Positions 33,017 to 41,101 of a stretch of 57,579 nucleotides of DNA are shown piece after piece. The stretch is from an uncultured Acetatifactor sp. (GTDB taxonomy: Bacteria; Bacillota; Clostridia; Lachnospirales; Lachnospiraceae), in NCBI GenBank assembly GCA_910585015.1, contig CAJUCT010000030.1:1-57579 (forward strand), written 5' to 3'. Within the stretch, counting starts at the first letter, position 1; every line of letters begins with the position of its first letter. The notes beneath the pieces are model-generated. The model was not told where the DNA came from, did no database searches, and saw only the letters and a list, made by a program, of their open reading frames with translations. The position numbers and the translations under genes are program-made.

Positions 33017-34864
33017 ATGGAAGCGGAGATATTGGGACAACTGAACCAGAAGCAGAAAGAGGCGGTGCTGGATTGCAGCAGTACCTGTGTGGTCAATGCC
33101 AATGTGGGGAGCGGTAAGACCACAGTGCTTATCGCCAAGCTGTTATATCTGTATTATGTGAAAAAGGTAAGCTACAGCTGGATGATTGTGCTGACCTTTA
33201 CCCACAAGGCGGCAGAGGAGATCCGCAGGCGTCTTGAGGCACGGGAGGGCAGTCTGCCGCCGGAGCAGCTGACAGGCTTCGGCACCTTTCACAGTGTGGC
33301 ATACCGGCTGCTAAAGCAGACGCTGCCGGTGGAGGAACTGGGCTATACCCGGGATTTCACAGTGCTGCTGCCGGAGCAGGAACTGGAGATCGCCCAGGAA
33401 CTTATCCGGCGGGAGGGGTATAAGATTAAGTATCCCGCAAGGCTCCCCAAGCGCCTGGAGGCCGCCGCCCGGTTGGGCCGCCAGGGCAGAGGCACCGTGG
33501 AGGGAAAGCGCCTTGACAAGCTTCTGGATGACATATGGGAGCTGGCCGAGGCGCTGGAGCAGGAGAAGAAGCTGCGCAACACCATGACTTTTCGGGAACT
33601 GCTGGTACATGGGGAAACGCTTCTTCGAAAGTATCCCATTGCCCCTGCCTGGATTGTCATCGACGAGGTGCAGGACAGTGACGAGCAGCAGCTGGCTTTT
33701 CTGGATGCTCTGCGGGGGCGGGATACCAGATTGTTTGCCGTGGGAGATCCCAACCAGATCATCTACGGCTGGCGGGGCAGCAGCATTAACGCCTGTTTTA
33801 CGCTGGTACACCGCTATGGTGCGAGGGAACTGACTCTGCCCATGAATTACCGCAGCGGCAGCCGGATTCTGGAGGCAGCCGGGCGCTTTAAACAGTATGG
33901 GGAGAAACTCACCGGCAGCAGGGAGAGCAGCGGTCAGGTAAGAATCCGACAAGCATACGATCCGCTGGGGGAGGCATATTATCTGGCGGAACAGATCCGC
34001 CTTCTGCAGGGAAAGGGTGTGGCGCTGGAGCAGATCGCCGTTTTTTACCGACTGCAAAGCCAGGCGGAGATCCTGGCGGATGTATTTTCCAGAGAGGGGA
34101 TTTGTCATCAGGTGGTAACCAGGCGGGAGAGGCCCGACGGAGAGACATATCTGGAGGAGGACGGAATTGCCTTATATGAACGGGAGAACGGAACCTCGCC
34201 GCTCTGTCAGGAGGAGCCGGATGCCCTCCTGGGCGTACAGCTTATGACTCTCCATGGGTCCAAGGGGCTGGAATTTACTTATGTGTTTATCATCGGGGTG
34301 AACTATGGGCTGATACCGCTGCATGCCTCCGGCTTTGAGGAGGAAGAGGAGGAGAGACGCCTGCTTTTTGTGGGTATGACCAGGGCGCGGGATTATCTGG
34401 AACTGTCCTATTACACCCAGCCGGGTATGCCCAAGGTGGCGCCGGGGGAGAGCCGCTATTTACAGATGATCCCTGAGAGATTGGTGGAGCGGGTGGATTA
34501 TGCTTCTATGACCGAACCGGTCAATTCCCCGGAGAAAACCATGCACGGGAGTGAGGAAGAGGCTGGGCATGAAGAAACAAAGGCAAAGATCTTGAAGAAT
34601 CAAGAGTCCGTCAACTCGTCCATACCGGTACAGTCTGCGATATGCGGATGTCCGGAAACTGTGGAAAGCCACGGGAAAAGTATGGCAGAGCAGGGGGATA
34701 TCGCTGCGGAGCAGGCTTCTCCCCGGCAGGTGTACCATGCCAAATATGGTCTGGGCACGGTGACGGAGGAGACTGAGGATAAGATCACGGTGGATTTCGG
34801 AGAACTGGGGGTTAAATCTTTTTTGAAGGATTTTGTGGTTCTGGAATCTGTTTCGGAAGAGTAA
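33017..34864 (+). CDS. UvrD/PcrA-like superfamily 1 DNA helicase
   Basis: 615 residues. LNQKQKEAV (Q-motif), ANVGSGKTT (Walker A variant, ~28-36), LTFTHKAAEEI (Ia), VIDEVQDSDEQQ (motif II, ~213), VGDPNQIIYGWRGS (III), LMTLHGSKGLEF (V, ~409) and VGMTRARDYL (VI, ~452). The 1B/2B subdomains are short compared with PcrA (~740). A polar, variable linker (~500-575) joins to a C-terminal Tudor-like YHAKYGLGTVTEETEDKITVDF domain, which in PcrA binds RNA polymerase. It starts 89 bp after the MrfA-like gene, so a joint repair role is plausible. Confidence 0.87.
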   Translation: MEAEILGQLNQKQKEAVLDCSSTCVVNANVGSGKTTVLIAKLLYLYYVKKVSYSWMIVLTFTHKAAEEIRRRLEAREGSLPPEQLTGFGTFHSVAYRLLKQTLPVEELGYTRDFTVLLPEQELEIAQELIRREGYKIKYPARLPKRLEAAARLGRQGRGTVEGKRLDKLLDDIWELAEALEQEKKLRNTMTFRELLVHGETLLRKYPIAPAWIVIDEVQDSDEQQLAFLDALRGRDTRLFAVGDPNQIIYGWRGSSINACFTLVHRYGARELTLPMNYRSGSRILEAAGRFKQYGEKLTGSRESSGQVRIRQAYDPLGEAYYLAEQIRLLQGKGVALEQIAVFYRLQSQAEILADVFSREGICHQVVTRRERPDGETYLEEDGIALYERENGTSPLCQEEPDALLGVQLMTLHGSKGLEFTYVFIIGVNYGLIPLHASGFEEEEEERRLLFVGMTRARDYLELSYYTQPGMPKVAPGESRYLQMIPERLVERVDYASMTEPVNSPEKTMHGSEEEAGHEETKAKILKNQESVNSSIPVQSAICGCPETVESHGKSMAEQGDIAAEQASPRQVYHAKYGLGTVTEETEDKITVDFGELGVKSFLKDFVVLESVSEE

Positions 34865-34884
34865 AGCCATTCTCGAAACAGATA

Positions 34885-35667
34885 TTACGGATGCTGCTGA
34901 TGCACCTCATGGGCGGTCTCAAACAGGCAGCGGCGTATAAAGGAGCAGGTCAGGGGAATATAGGTTTCCGTTTCCTCCGGTTCTGTCATATACCAGAGAA
35001 AACTTTCCGCGAAATATTCTTCATTGTTTCCCAGCCCATAGTCCATTCCCATGGCCTCGGCCAGTTCCGTCTCCAGTTCCATGATGGACAGGAACTGGTT
35101 TCCCTCGCTGGGAAAATTGCAGCAGTAGTCCAGAAAATGGCCAAATTCATGGAGAATGGTGGTGGAAGTGGCATTGTCCCGGTCTTCCACTTTGATGTAC
35201 AGACTCTGCATATCCGTGAGGCCCTTGACAGAGGGATACTCGCCGTTAAATTCCGTCATGGCAATATCCTCCGTGGTTACATAGAAGTGCCATCCGTAGT
35301 CCACAAACAGATAGCGCAGACTCTCCGGCAGCAGGGAGAGCATCTCCTCGCAGCGGTCCACATATCGCTCCCGCACCTCTCCGATGGTTTCTACAGGGGG
35401 AAGCTTGTCCGTCATATACATCTGCATATCCTCCGCCGTGGCGGGATCTCCCGCACAGAGGAAGTGCCGCCTGTGAGCATAGATGCCATGGTAGGGGGGA
35501 TAGAAGGGGAGGGTGCGCAGTTCCAGGAAATTCTCCGGAGGACAGGTAATATGTAGTTCATAAGCGGCAGCGTCACAGATAAGAATCTGTTCCCGACTGG
35601 CCCATAGAAGGAAAACAATCATCCCCGGCAGCAGCCGGGTAAACCTTCGGTAATTTATCTGTTTCAT
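34885..35667 (-). CDS. Secreted zinc metallopeptidase-like protein (ATLF-like)
   Basis: 260 residues. An N-terminal hydrophobic segment (LLPGMIVFLLWAS) follows a basic start, so the protein is probably exported or anchored. The zinc motif is ILHEFGHFLDY (~170) and the third ligand is likely Glu in EEYFAESFLWYM (~218), an arrangement seen in ATLF-domain (M34 lethal-factor/Pro-Pro endopeptidase) families. The substrate is unknown. Its ATG follows directly after the stop of the methyltransferase relic (TAAATG), implying shared transcription; GGAAAG in the relic's last codons can serve as its ribosome site. Confidence 0.75.
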   Translation of the reverse strand: MKQINYRRFTRLLPGMIVFLLWASREQILICDAAAYELHITCPPENFLELRTLPFYPPYHGIYAHRRHFLCAGDPATAEDMQMYMTDKLPPVETIGEVRERYVDRCEEMLSLLPESLRYLFVDYGWHFYVTTEDIAMTEFNGEYPSVKGLTDMQSLYIKVEDRDNATSTTILHEFGHFLDYCCNFPSEGNQFLSIMELETELAEAMGMDYGLGNNEEYFAESFLWYMTEPEETETYIPLTCSFIRRCLFETAHEVHQQHP

Positions 35668-36123
35668 TTATCTTACTTTCCTTGCAACAATTTTGTTCGA
35701 CGCATGCAAATGTTTCGGCACATTTGGATGTTCATCTTCAAATACATAGGATTTAAACTGCAATATTTCCCAATCAGCATACAACTCTTTGAGTTCTTCA
35801 TCTTTTGCCAGACCAATTGCAAATGGTGCAATATCCTCAGACGCCGGTACAGTGTCCGTAAATATTTGAATTATATGAATACCACCTATATTTGTATATT
35901 TCTTCGCGTTATTTATAAATCTTTTCCAATCATTCTTAGTCACAAAATGTAATGTTCCAAAACAGGTAATCATATCATAACGCTGTTCAAATTGATATAC
36001 CTTTGACGGATTGCCAATTAAATGCTCAAATTCAGTAATGGTTGAATTGGGCTTATTGGAAAATGTAATCGCATCATATTCCCGATACGATTTTTCCCAA
36101 AATGGAACTAAATTATCACTCAT
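35668..36123 (-). pseudogene. TehB-like methyltransferase with in-frame internal deletion
   Basis: 151 residues. The ends match SAM-dependent methyltransferases of the TehB-like family: NLVPFWEKSYREYDAITFSNKPN at the start, and YDMITCFGTLHFV, IGGIHIIQIFTDTVPASEDI and HASNKIVAR later. The segment that should follow SKV, with the SAM-binding LxxGCGxG motif and the acidic residue after beta-2, is missing: SKV is joined straight to YQFEQRYD. About 55-60 residues are lost without breaking the frame. The start (GGAGG upstream of 36123) is intact, so a short protein may still be made, but it cannot bind SAM normally. Base composition is A+T-rich, unlike the next gene. Confidence 0.8.
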
Positions 36124-36783
36124 ATTTTTCCTCCATCAATTACCGATTTGCATTTTAAATAGAATAGCACAATCCCGCTCATATTTCTATTACATTTTCA
36201 TTTAATTTCTTCCTCCTTGAAACCGGCAACAGGAAAGGGCTATCTATATTTTCCAATAAGAAAAGTTTAATATATAGCAGTTTATTGCGCGGACAAGGAG
36301 GGAGCATGGAGCTATCCATACAAGAACGCCTAAAGACCTGCGTGTAATCTGTTAATTACAAGCGAATTTATAGGACATTCTCACAAGAAAAGACGATGTG
36401 CACTCCTCTGCGGGGATTGCATATCGCTTTTCTTGTCTTAAAGCATGGCTCGCCGCTATACTGCGGCATTTTCTTGTCTCTACTTAAAGCGAACATTTCT
36501 AATGAAATGTTGGCAGAGTACACATCCTTGAAGATTACCCATGCAGACGGCTTTGGGGCAGAGCGCATTACCAGCAAGACGCCGGAGGAAGTTTGTCTGA
36601 TGATTTTCTACTGTGCAATATGAGAGTGGAATTTAAAATATCATTTCAGAGGATAAAAATTTAGCCTGACAGTAGATAGCCTTTTCTCGGAATTTATGAT
36701 AATATTATGAATGAGCTTGAGCAGGCTCTAAGCCATACAGGCAAGCAAACAGCATGGAAAATGCGGAAAGTGAGGATAGAGGT
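36124..36783. other. A+T-rich gap with gene relics
   Basis: 660 bp between the methyltransferase relic and yqeY. It holds the XRE relic at 36306, a perfect 8-bp hairpin (AACATTTC 36492-36499 with GAAATGTT 36504-36511), and a 75-codon frame (36396-36623) with no ribosome site and no recognisable family. The last part (ITHADGFGAERITSKTPEEVC) reads like protein but I cannot name it. Confidence 0.4.
36306..36347 (+). pseudogene. N-terminal relic of an XRE-family regulator
   Basis: ATG 36306 with a strong AAGGAGG site gives MELSIQERL; adding back one A in the CTAAAG run restores KDLRV, the usual start of Lachnospiraceae HTH_XRE proteins. The frame stops at 36347 (or five codons later if corrected), so only the 5' tip remains. 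Confidence 0.6.
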
Positions 36784-37221
36784 ATGCAGTTTGAACAGTT
36801 ACAGAAGGATATGATTGCCGCTATGAAAGATCGGAACAAGGTGCGTAAGGATGCCATTTCCACATTGGTATCCGCGGCTAAGAAGGTGGCCATTGACAAG
36901 GGCACCAGGGATAATATTACGGAGGAGATCGTGGACAGGGTGATTTTGAAGGAGATCAAGACCGTGAAGGAGCAGCTGGATGCCTGCCCTGCGTCCCGGG
37001 AGGATTTGCGTCAGGAGTATCAGGCCAGATATGATATTTTCCAGGAGTATGCGCCGAAAATGATGTCCGCCCAGGAGGTGGAGACATTTTTGACAGAAAA
37101 ATACGCTGACCTGATTGCCCAGAAAAATAAAGGGCTGGTTATGAAAACGGTGATGCCGGAACTGAAGGACAAGGCGGATGGCAGTGTCATCAACCAGGTG
37201 GTGGCGAAACTCTGCCAGTAG
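36784..37221 (+). CDS. yqeY: GatB/YqeY domain protein
   Basis: 145 residues, standard YqeY length (~148). MQFEQLQKDMIAAMKDRNKVRKDAISTLVSAAKKVAIDK, then the YAPKMMSAQEVETFL segment and GLVMKTVMPELKDKADGSVINQVV match the family. YqeY shares the tRNA-binding tail domain of GatB; its role is thought to be tRNA-related. ATG 36784, just after GAGG, is preferred to an in-frame ATG at 36754. The two-hairpin element starts 15 bp after its stop. Confidence 0.9.
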   Translation: MQFEQLQKDMIAAMKDRNKVRKDAISTLVSAAKKVAIDKGTRDNITEEIVDRVILKEIKTVKEQLDACPASREDLRQEYQARYDIFQEYAPKMMSAQEVETFLTEKYADLIAQKNKGLVMKTVMPELKDKADGSVINQVVAKLCQ

Positions 37222-37235
37222 GGCAAAGAGACAAA

Positions 37236-37314
37236 TTTGTATGTGAAACATCCAAATACCGATTGACGCAGTATCGCAGGCTCAGCCTGCGATATGCACG
37301 TAGAGGACAGTTTG
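37236..37314 (+). repeat. Two-hairpin element, copy B (upstream of a TrmH-family gene)
   Basis: Hairpin 1: TTTGTATG (37236-37243), loop TGAAA, CATCCAAA (37249-37256), one mismatch. Linker TACCGATTGACGCAG. Hairpin 2: TATCGCAGGC (37272-37281), loop TCA, GCCTGCGATA (37285-37294), perfect. Tail TGCACGTAGAGGACAGTTTG to 37314. The next start codon is 12 nt on. Confidence 0.88.
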
Positions 37315-37325
37315 AGGGCAACAAG

Positions 37326-38321
37326 ATGCAATTGATAGAAATCAAGGATGTTCATGAGCCGCAGCTGGATATCTATGCCCGGCTTTCGGAGGGGCAGCTG
37401 CTCCATTATTATGAGCCTGCCGGAGGCTTGTTTATTGCGGAGAGCCCCATGATCATCCATCGGGCGCTGGATGCCGGGTACAGCCCCCTGTCCATGCTGG
37501 TGGAACATAAACTGGCGGAGGGGCAGGGCGGGGAATTGATTGCCCGGTGCGGCGATATTCCGGTCTACACGGCGGAGCGGGAAGTGCTGGAGCGGATCAC
37601 CGGCTATGCGCTGACCAGGGGGATGCTCTGTGCCATGCACCGCAGGCCCCTTCCGGATGCGGCGCAGGTATGCCAAGATGCCCGCCGCATCGTAGTGCTG
37701 GAAAATGTTATGAATCCCACCAATGTGGGGGCGATCTTTCGCAGCGCGGCGGCGCTGGGCATGGATGGAATCCTGCTCACGCCGGGGAGCAGCGATCCCC
37801 TTTACCGCCGGGCCGTCCGGGTGGGTATGGGAACCGTGTTCCAGATTCCGTGGACATTTCTGAATCTACCCGGAGGATGCGGAGATGTTCCAAACAGGGT
37901 TGGCCCAGGTGAAAGCAATGAGGGGCAGGCTGTCTGGAATGTGGACAGTCGGCGTTCACAGACAGAGACTGGCTGGAGAAGTCGTAATACACAGGAAGGG
38001 AACTGCCGGGAAAGGCAGGATATACAGGCTGTGAAAACCCAGGGGAGCCAAACAGTCCGGTTTCTGCATAGTTTGGGCTTCAAGACTGTCGCCATGGCCC
38101 TCCGGGAGGACGCCATCTCCCTGGATGATCCCCGCCTGCAGCTTCAGGAGCGACTGGCTGTGGTGCTGGGCACCGAAGGGGATGGCCTGGCGGCAAACAC
38201 TATTGCGGATTGCGACTATACCGTGCGGATTCCCATGGCCCACGGCGTGGATTCCCTGAACGTGGCGGCTGCCAGCGCCGTGGCTTTCTGGCAGCTGGGC
38301 AGAAGAGAGTCTGCGCCCTAA
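37326..38321 (+). CDS. TrmH/SpoU-family RNA 2'-O-methyltransferase with a long insertion
   Basis: 331 residues from ATG 37326 (GAGGG upstream); an earlier in-frame start lies inside the repeat. Motif 1 is NVMNPTNVGAIFRSAAALGMDGILL (~125-150), motif 2 LAVVLGTEGDGLA, motif 3 IPMAHGVDSLNVAAASAVAFW near the C-terminus. These define a SPOUT 2'-O-methyltransferase acting on tRNA or rRNA; close relatives are ~265 residues. The difference is a polar Arg/Gln/Gly/Asn-rich insertion of ~65 residues (~185-250, NRVGPGESNEG...RNTQEGNCRERQ) between the core strands. Target unknown. Confidence 0.87.
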   Translation: MQLIEIKDVHEPQLDIYARLSEGQLLHYYEPAGGLFIAESPMIIHRALDAGYSPLSMLVEHKLAEGQGGELIARCGDIPVYTAEREVLERITGYALTRGMLCAMHRRPLPDAAQVCQDARRIVVLENVMNPTNVGAIFRSAAALGMDGILLTPGSSDPLYRRAVRVGMGTVFQIPWTFLNLPGGCGDVPNRVGPGESNEGQAVWNVDSRRSQTETGWRSRNTQEGNCRERQDIQAVKTQGSQTVRFLHSLGFKTVAMALREDAISLDDPRLQLQERLAVVLGTEGDGLAANTIADCDYTVRIPMAHGVDSLNVAAASAVAFWQLGRRESAP

Positions 38322-38675
38322 TAGTGGTATTTTTTCCGCTTTCCAAGGAGGAACAGGGTAGTCACCAGCACAGCCAGTACCTCCGCCAGGATGATGGATT
38401 TTTATATCTTGATGTGAGTGCCCGCTGAAGCGGACCATGGGGTGAGTGTGAGGATACGTTTTATGAAGTATTCGCCGGAATGTACACTGTTTTTTGTGTT
38501 GAAAATTTGATGTATACAATGTACTATATGATCATAAAGACAATAGCAAAATAGATAATATGGTGTTTTCTATTTGATATGATAAAATAAATGTCATATA
38601 GTTAAAAGATAGTGTTTGTAGTGATTAACCGAAATTATAGTAACTGTAAATAAAGGATAAAATGGAGAAAGCGGC
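38322..38675. other. Intergenic region with a short relic and a hairpin
   Basis: On the minus strand 38320-38397 reads as a lone C-terminal TM tail (IILAEVLAVLVTTLFLLGKRKK), perhaps a gene relic. GCCCGC-TGAA-GCGGAC at 38420-38435 is a hairpin related to the one at 51013. 38450-38675 is A+T-rich and probably holds the promoter of the next gene, but no consensus stands out. Confidence 0.35.
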
Positions 38676-40925
38676 ATGAAAAAGGCAATTGTGTACATTT
38701 TAGGTTTCATGATCTTGTTGACAGGCTGCGTGAGAAATCCGTCCCCCCAAAACTCCCATCAAGCGGATGCGGGAGTCCTGCCTGGGGAAACTGGCAATGA
38801 GGCGAGAACATACATGGCAGAGACCTGGGATGCAGGGATTACGCCGGATTACCAGCCGCTCTCCAATTCTTTTGTGCTGACGGAGGACATGCTGTATTAT
38901 GTGGACAGGTCAGAGGGCTGGGATATCTGCGGAGTCGCTCTGTCAGGACAGGCGCGGCCGCAGCGGATATTGCGGATGGAAGACGGCTGCATTGAGGCTA
39001 TTGCGGCAGTAAGCGGGGCGGATGGAGAGAGTATCCTGGCATTGGCGGGCAAGGACGGGACAGGGGCCTCGTCCTTGGCTGCTTATACATTGGACGGACG
39101 CCGGCTGTGGCAGCAGACCTATGAAGCACAGGGACAGACAGCCTGGCGTCTGGTTCAGGACGGCAGCGGGCATTTCTATATAATGTGCGATGAGCAAGTG
39201 TTTCTGTTTGATAAGGACGGCGTCCTGCAGGGCAGCATTTCCTGTCCGGGTGAAGCTTATATTGATATATGTGCCGTTTCCGGAGGCAGTGTCTATGTGT
39301 CCTACAGGGACGGGCAGGCGGAGCGGCCCATGCTTGCCCGGCTGCAATACCAGGGATGCAGGCTGGAGGGCGAACTGCGCATATCCGGCAGCGGATGTCT
39401 TGGGGCAGGCCGGGAGGGAAGTCTGTTGTTTCAAAATGGCAATGAGATTTATGCCTATGTCCCTCAAAAGCAGGAGGCGGGGAAGCTGCTGGATCTGGCT
39501 GTGTATGACCTTGCAGGAGAGCAGCTGCGTACTATGTTGACGACCTCTTCCGGGGAGATTGTACTGGTCAGTTGGGAATTGCTTCAGTATGGCAGTCCGG
39601 TATGGGTTACCAGGCTTAAAGAAGCAACGGAGGGTCAGCCTGCGGAGGATGGCAGACAAATCATTACCTGGCTTATAGTCGGCGCCGATGTGACTGACGC
39701 GGAACAGACAGCAGTGGCATTTAACCGGCAGAACAGGGACTACAGGGTGGTAGTGGAACAGGTGTCCCTGGAAAGAATGACACACACAGACAATACTACG
39801 CAGTATGATCTCTATGAAGACATATATATGTGTGTCAATACCCGGCTGCTGGCCTCGGAAAGCGCTGACTTGATTTCTTTTTCCACCTATCAGGAAATGG
39901 AGCGCTATCTTGAGAAGGGGTATCTGGAGGACCTGACACCATATATTGCCCGGTCGGAGCGGATCAGCCGGGAGGACTATCTGGAGCAGGTGGTGGAATA
40001 CAATGCCAGAGGGGATGCCCTCTACTGTATTCCGCCGGATTTTTGCATCGGTACCTTGATGGGAAAGGAATCGGAACTGGGGGCGGAGCCGGGGTGGACG
40101 GTGGAGGAATTTCTGGACTGGCTTGCGCAGCATCCGGACGCCGTGACCCAGGAGGGGCTCACCAAGGAAAAGGTGCTGGATTTCTGCCTGATGGGTACGC
40201 TGGATGAGTATCTGAGCCGGGAGTCTGGCCGATGTAATTTTGAGGAGGAGGCGTTTCAGGAACTGCTGCGGCGGATAGGCGGATTGACAACGGACGGCGC
40301 CGGCCATTGGGACGACTGGTGGGAGCAGCTGGAGGAAAAGCCTGCCATAGAGCAGGGCTGGGTAAGTGCCTTTCCACAGTGTTATAGCTGGGAAAGTATG
40401 TATGGTGAGCCGCTGGTATATAAAGGATACCCCAGTAAGGATGGCACTCCCTGCCATTACTACATCGGCGGCGGACTGGCCATCCTCAGCAGAAGCACCT
40501 GCAAGGAAGGGGCATATGTCTTTTGGGAGTATTATTTGTTGGAGTATTCGAAAGACTACCCCAATTATTACACCGATAAGAAGGCTTTTGCAGACAGTAT
40601 GGCCCGCACTGCGGATGAACAGTGGGCTTATACAGACGACGGACATAGGATGGAGCGTAAGCTGTCGGAGATACCCTCTGCAGCGGCCGGGGAGGATGAG
40701 GAACTGGAATGGATCTCTGCCATGAACGAGGAGCAGCGGGATAAGCAGTTGGCTATGCTGGAGCATGTGCAGATAGATTCTCTGGAAAACCAGGTCATCC
40801 GCAATCTGATCTGCGAGGAGGCCGCCGGCTATTTTGCGGGAGTAAAGAATCTGGAAGATACCTGCCGGGTAATCCAGAGCAGGGTAGGGGTGTATCTGGC
40901 AGAGAGGCTTGAACCTAATCCCTGA
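38676..40925 (+). CDS. Lipoprotein with N-terminal repeat (propeller-like) part and solute-binding-like C-terminal domain
   Basis: 749 residues. Signal MKKAIVYILGFMILLTGC gives a lipobox (LLTGC), so it is anchored outside. Residues ~55-330 contain repeated short beta-strand patterns (DICGVALSGQARPQ, SILALAGKDGTGASSLAAYTLDG, HFYIMCDEQVFLFDKDG) as in WD/PQQ-like propellers. From ~335, TWLIVGADVTDAEQTAVAFNRQNRDYRVVVE resembles the start of family-1 ABC solute-binding domains, continuing with DLISFSTYQEMERYLEKGYLEDLTPYI. No permease genes adjoin it. It could be a sensor or an orphan binding protein; the ligand is unknown. Ends ~175 bp before the GH94 gene, convergent. Confidence 0.72.
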   Translation: MKKAIVYILGFMILLTGCVRNPSPQNSHQADAGVLPGETGNEARTYMAETWDAGITPDYQPLSNSFVLTEDMLYYVDRSEGWDICGVALSGQARPQRILRMEDGCIEAIAAVSGADGESILALAGKDGTGASSLAAYTLDGRRLWQQTYEAQGQTAWRLVQDGSGHFYIMCDEQVFLFDKDGVLQGSISCPGEAYIDICAVSGGSVYVSYRDGQAERPMLARLQYQGCRLEGELRISGSGCLGAGREGSLLFQNGNEIYAYVPQKQEAGKLLDLAVYDLAGEQLRTMLTTSSGEIVLVSWELLQYGSPVWVTRLKEATEGQPAEDGRQIITWLIVGADVTDAEQTAVAFNRQNRDYRVVVEQVSLERMTHTDNTTQYDLYEDIYMCVNTRLLASESADLISFSTYQEMERYLEKGYLEDLTPYIARSERISREDYLEQVVEYNARGDALYCIPPDFCIGTLMGKESELGAEPGWTVEEFLDWLAQHPDAVTQEGLTKEKVLDFCLMGTLDEYLSRESGRCNFEEEAFQELLRRIGGLTTDGAGHWDDWWEQLEEKPAIEQGWVSAFPQCYSWESMYGEPLVYKGYPSKDGTPCHYYIGGGLAILSRSTCKEGAYVFWEYYLLEYSKDYPNYYTDKKAFADSMARTADEQWAYTDDGHRMERKLSEIPSAAAGEDEELEWISAMNEEQRDKQLAMLEHVQIDSLENQVIRNLICEEAAGYFAGVKNLEDTCRVIQSRVGVYLAERLEPNP

Positions 40926-41048
40926 CTCTATAACACGGATTTTCCGGTCCGGCGGGAACTGCTGCGTTTGGTCATATCCGTTCCGCAGCCGCGGGGATTC
41001 GGGAGTTACCCCATTGGAATGTACGTCTGCCGGATATACAATTAAAAC

Positions 41049-41086
41049 GAGGCTGAGAAAAAAGCTTTGCCTTTTTTCCCAGCCTC
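41049..41086. terminator. Bidirectional terminator between convergent genes
   Basis: GAGGCTG (41049-41055) pairs with CAGCCTC (41080-41086), extended by an A-run/T-run stem (GAAAAAAG with CTTTTTTC). Confidence 0.85.
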
Positions 41087-41101
41087 TGCATATGTAAATT
41101 T

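Noticed and set aside
36396..36623. 75-codon frame as a gene
   Set aside because: No ribosome site, odd composition, lies in a relic-rich gap; kept only as part of the gap description.
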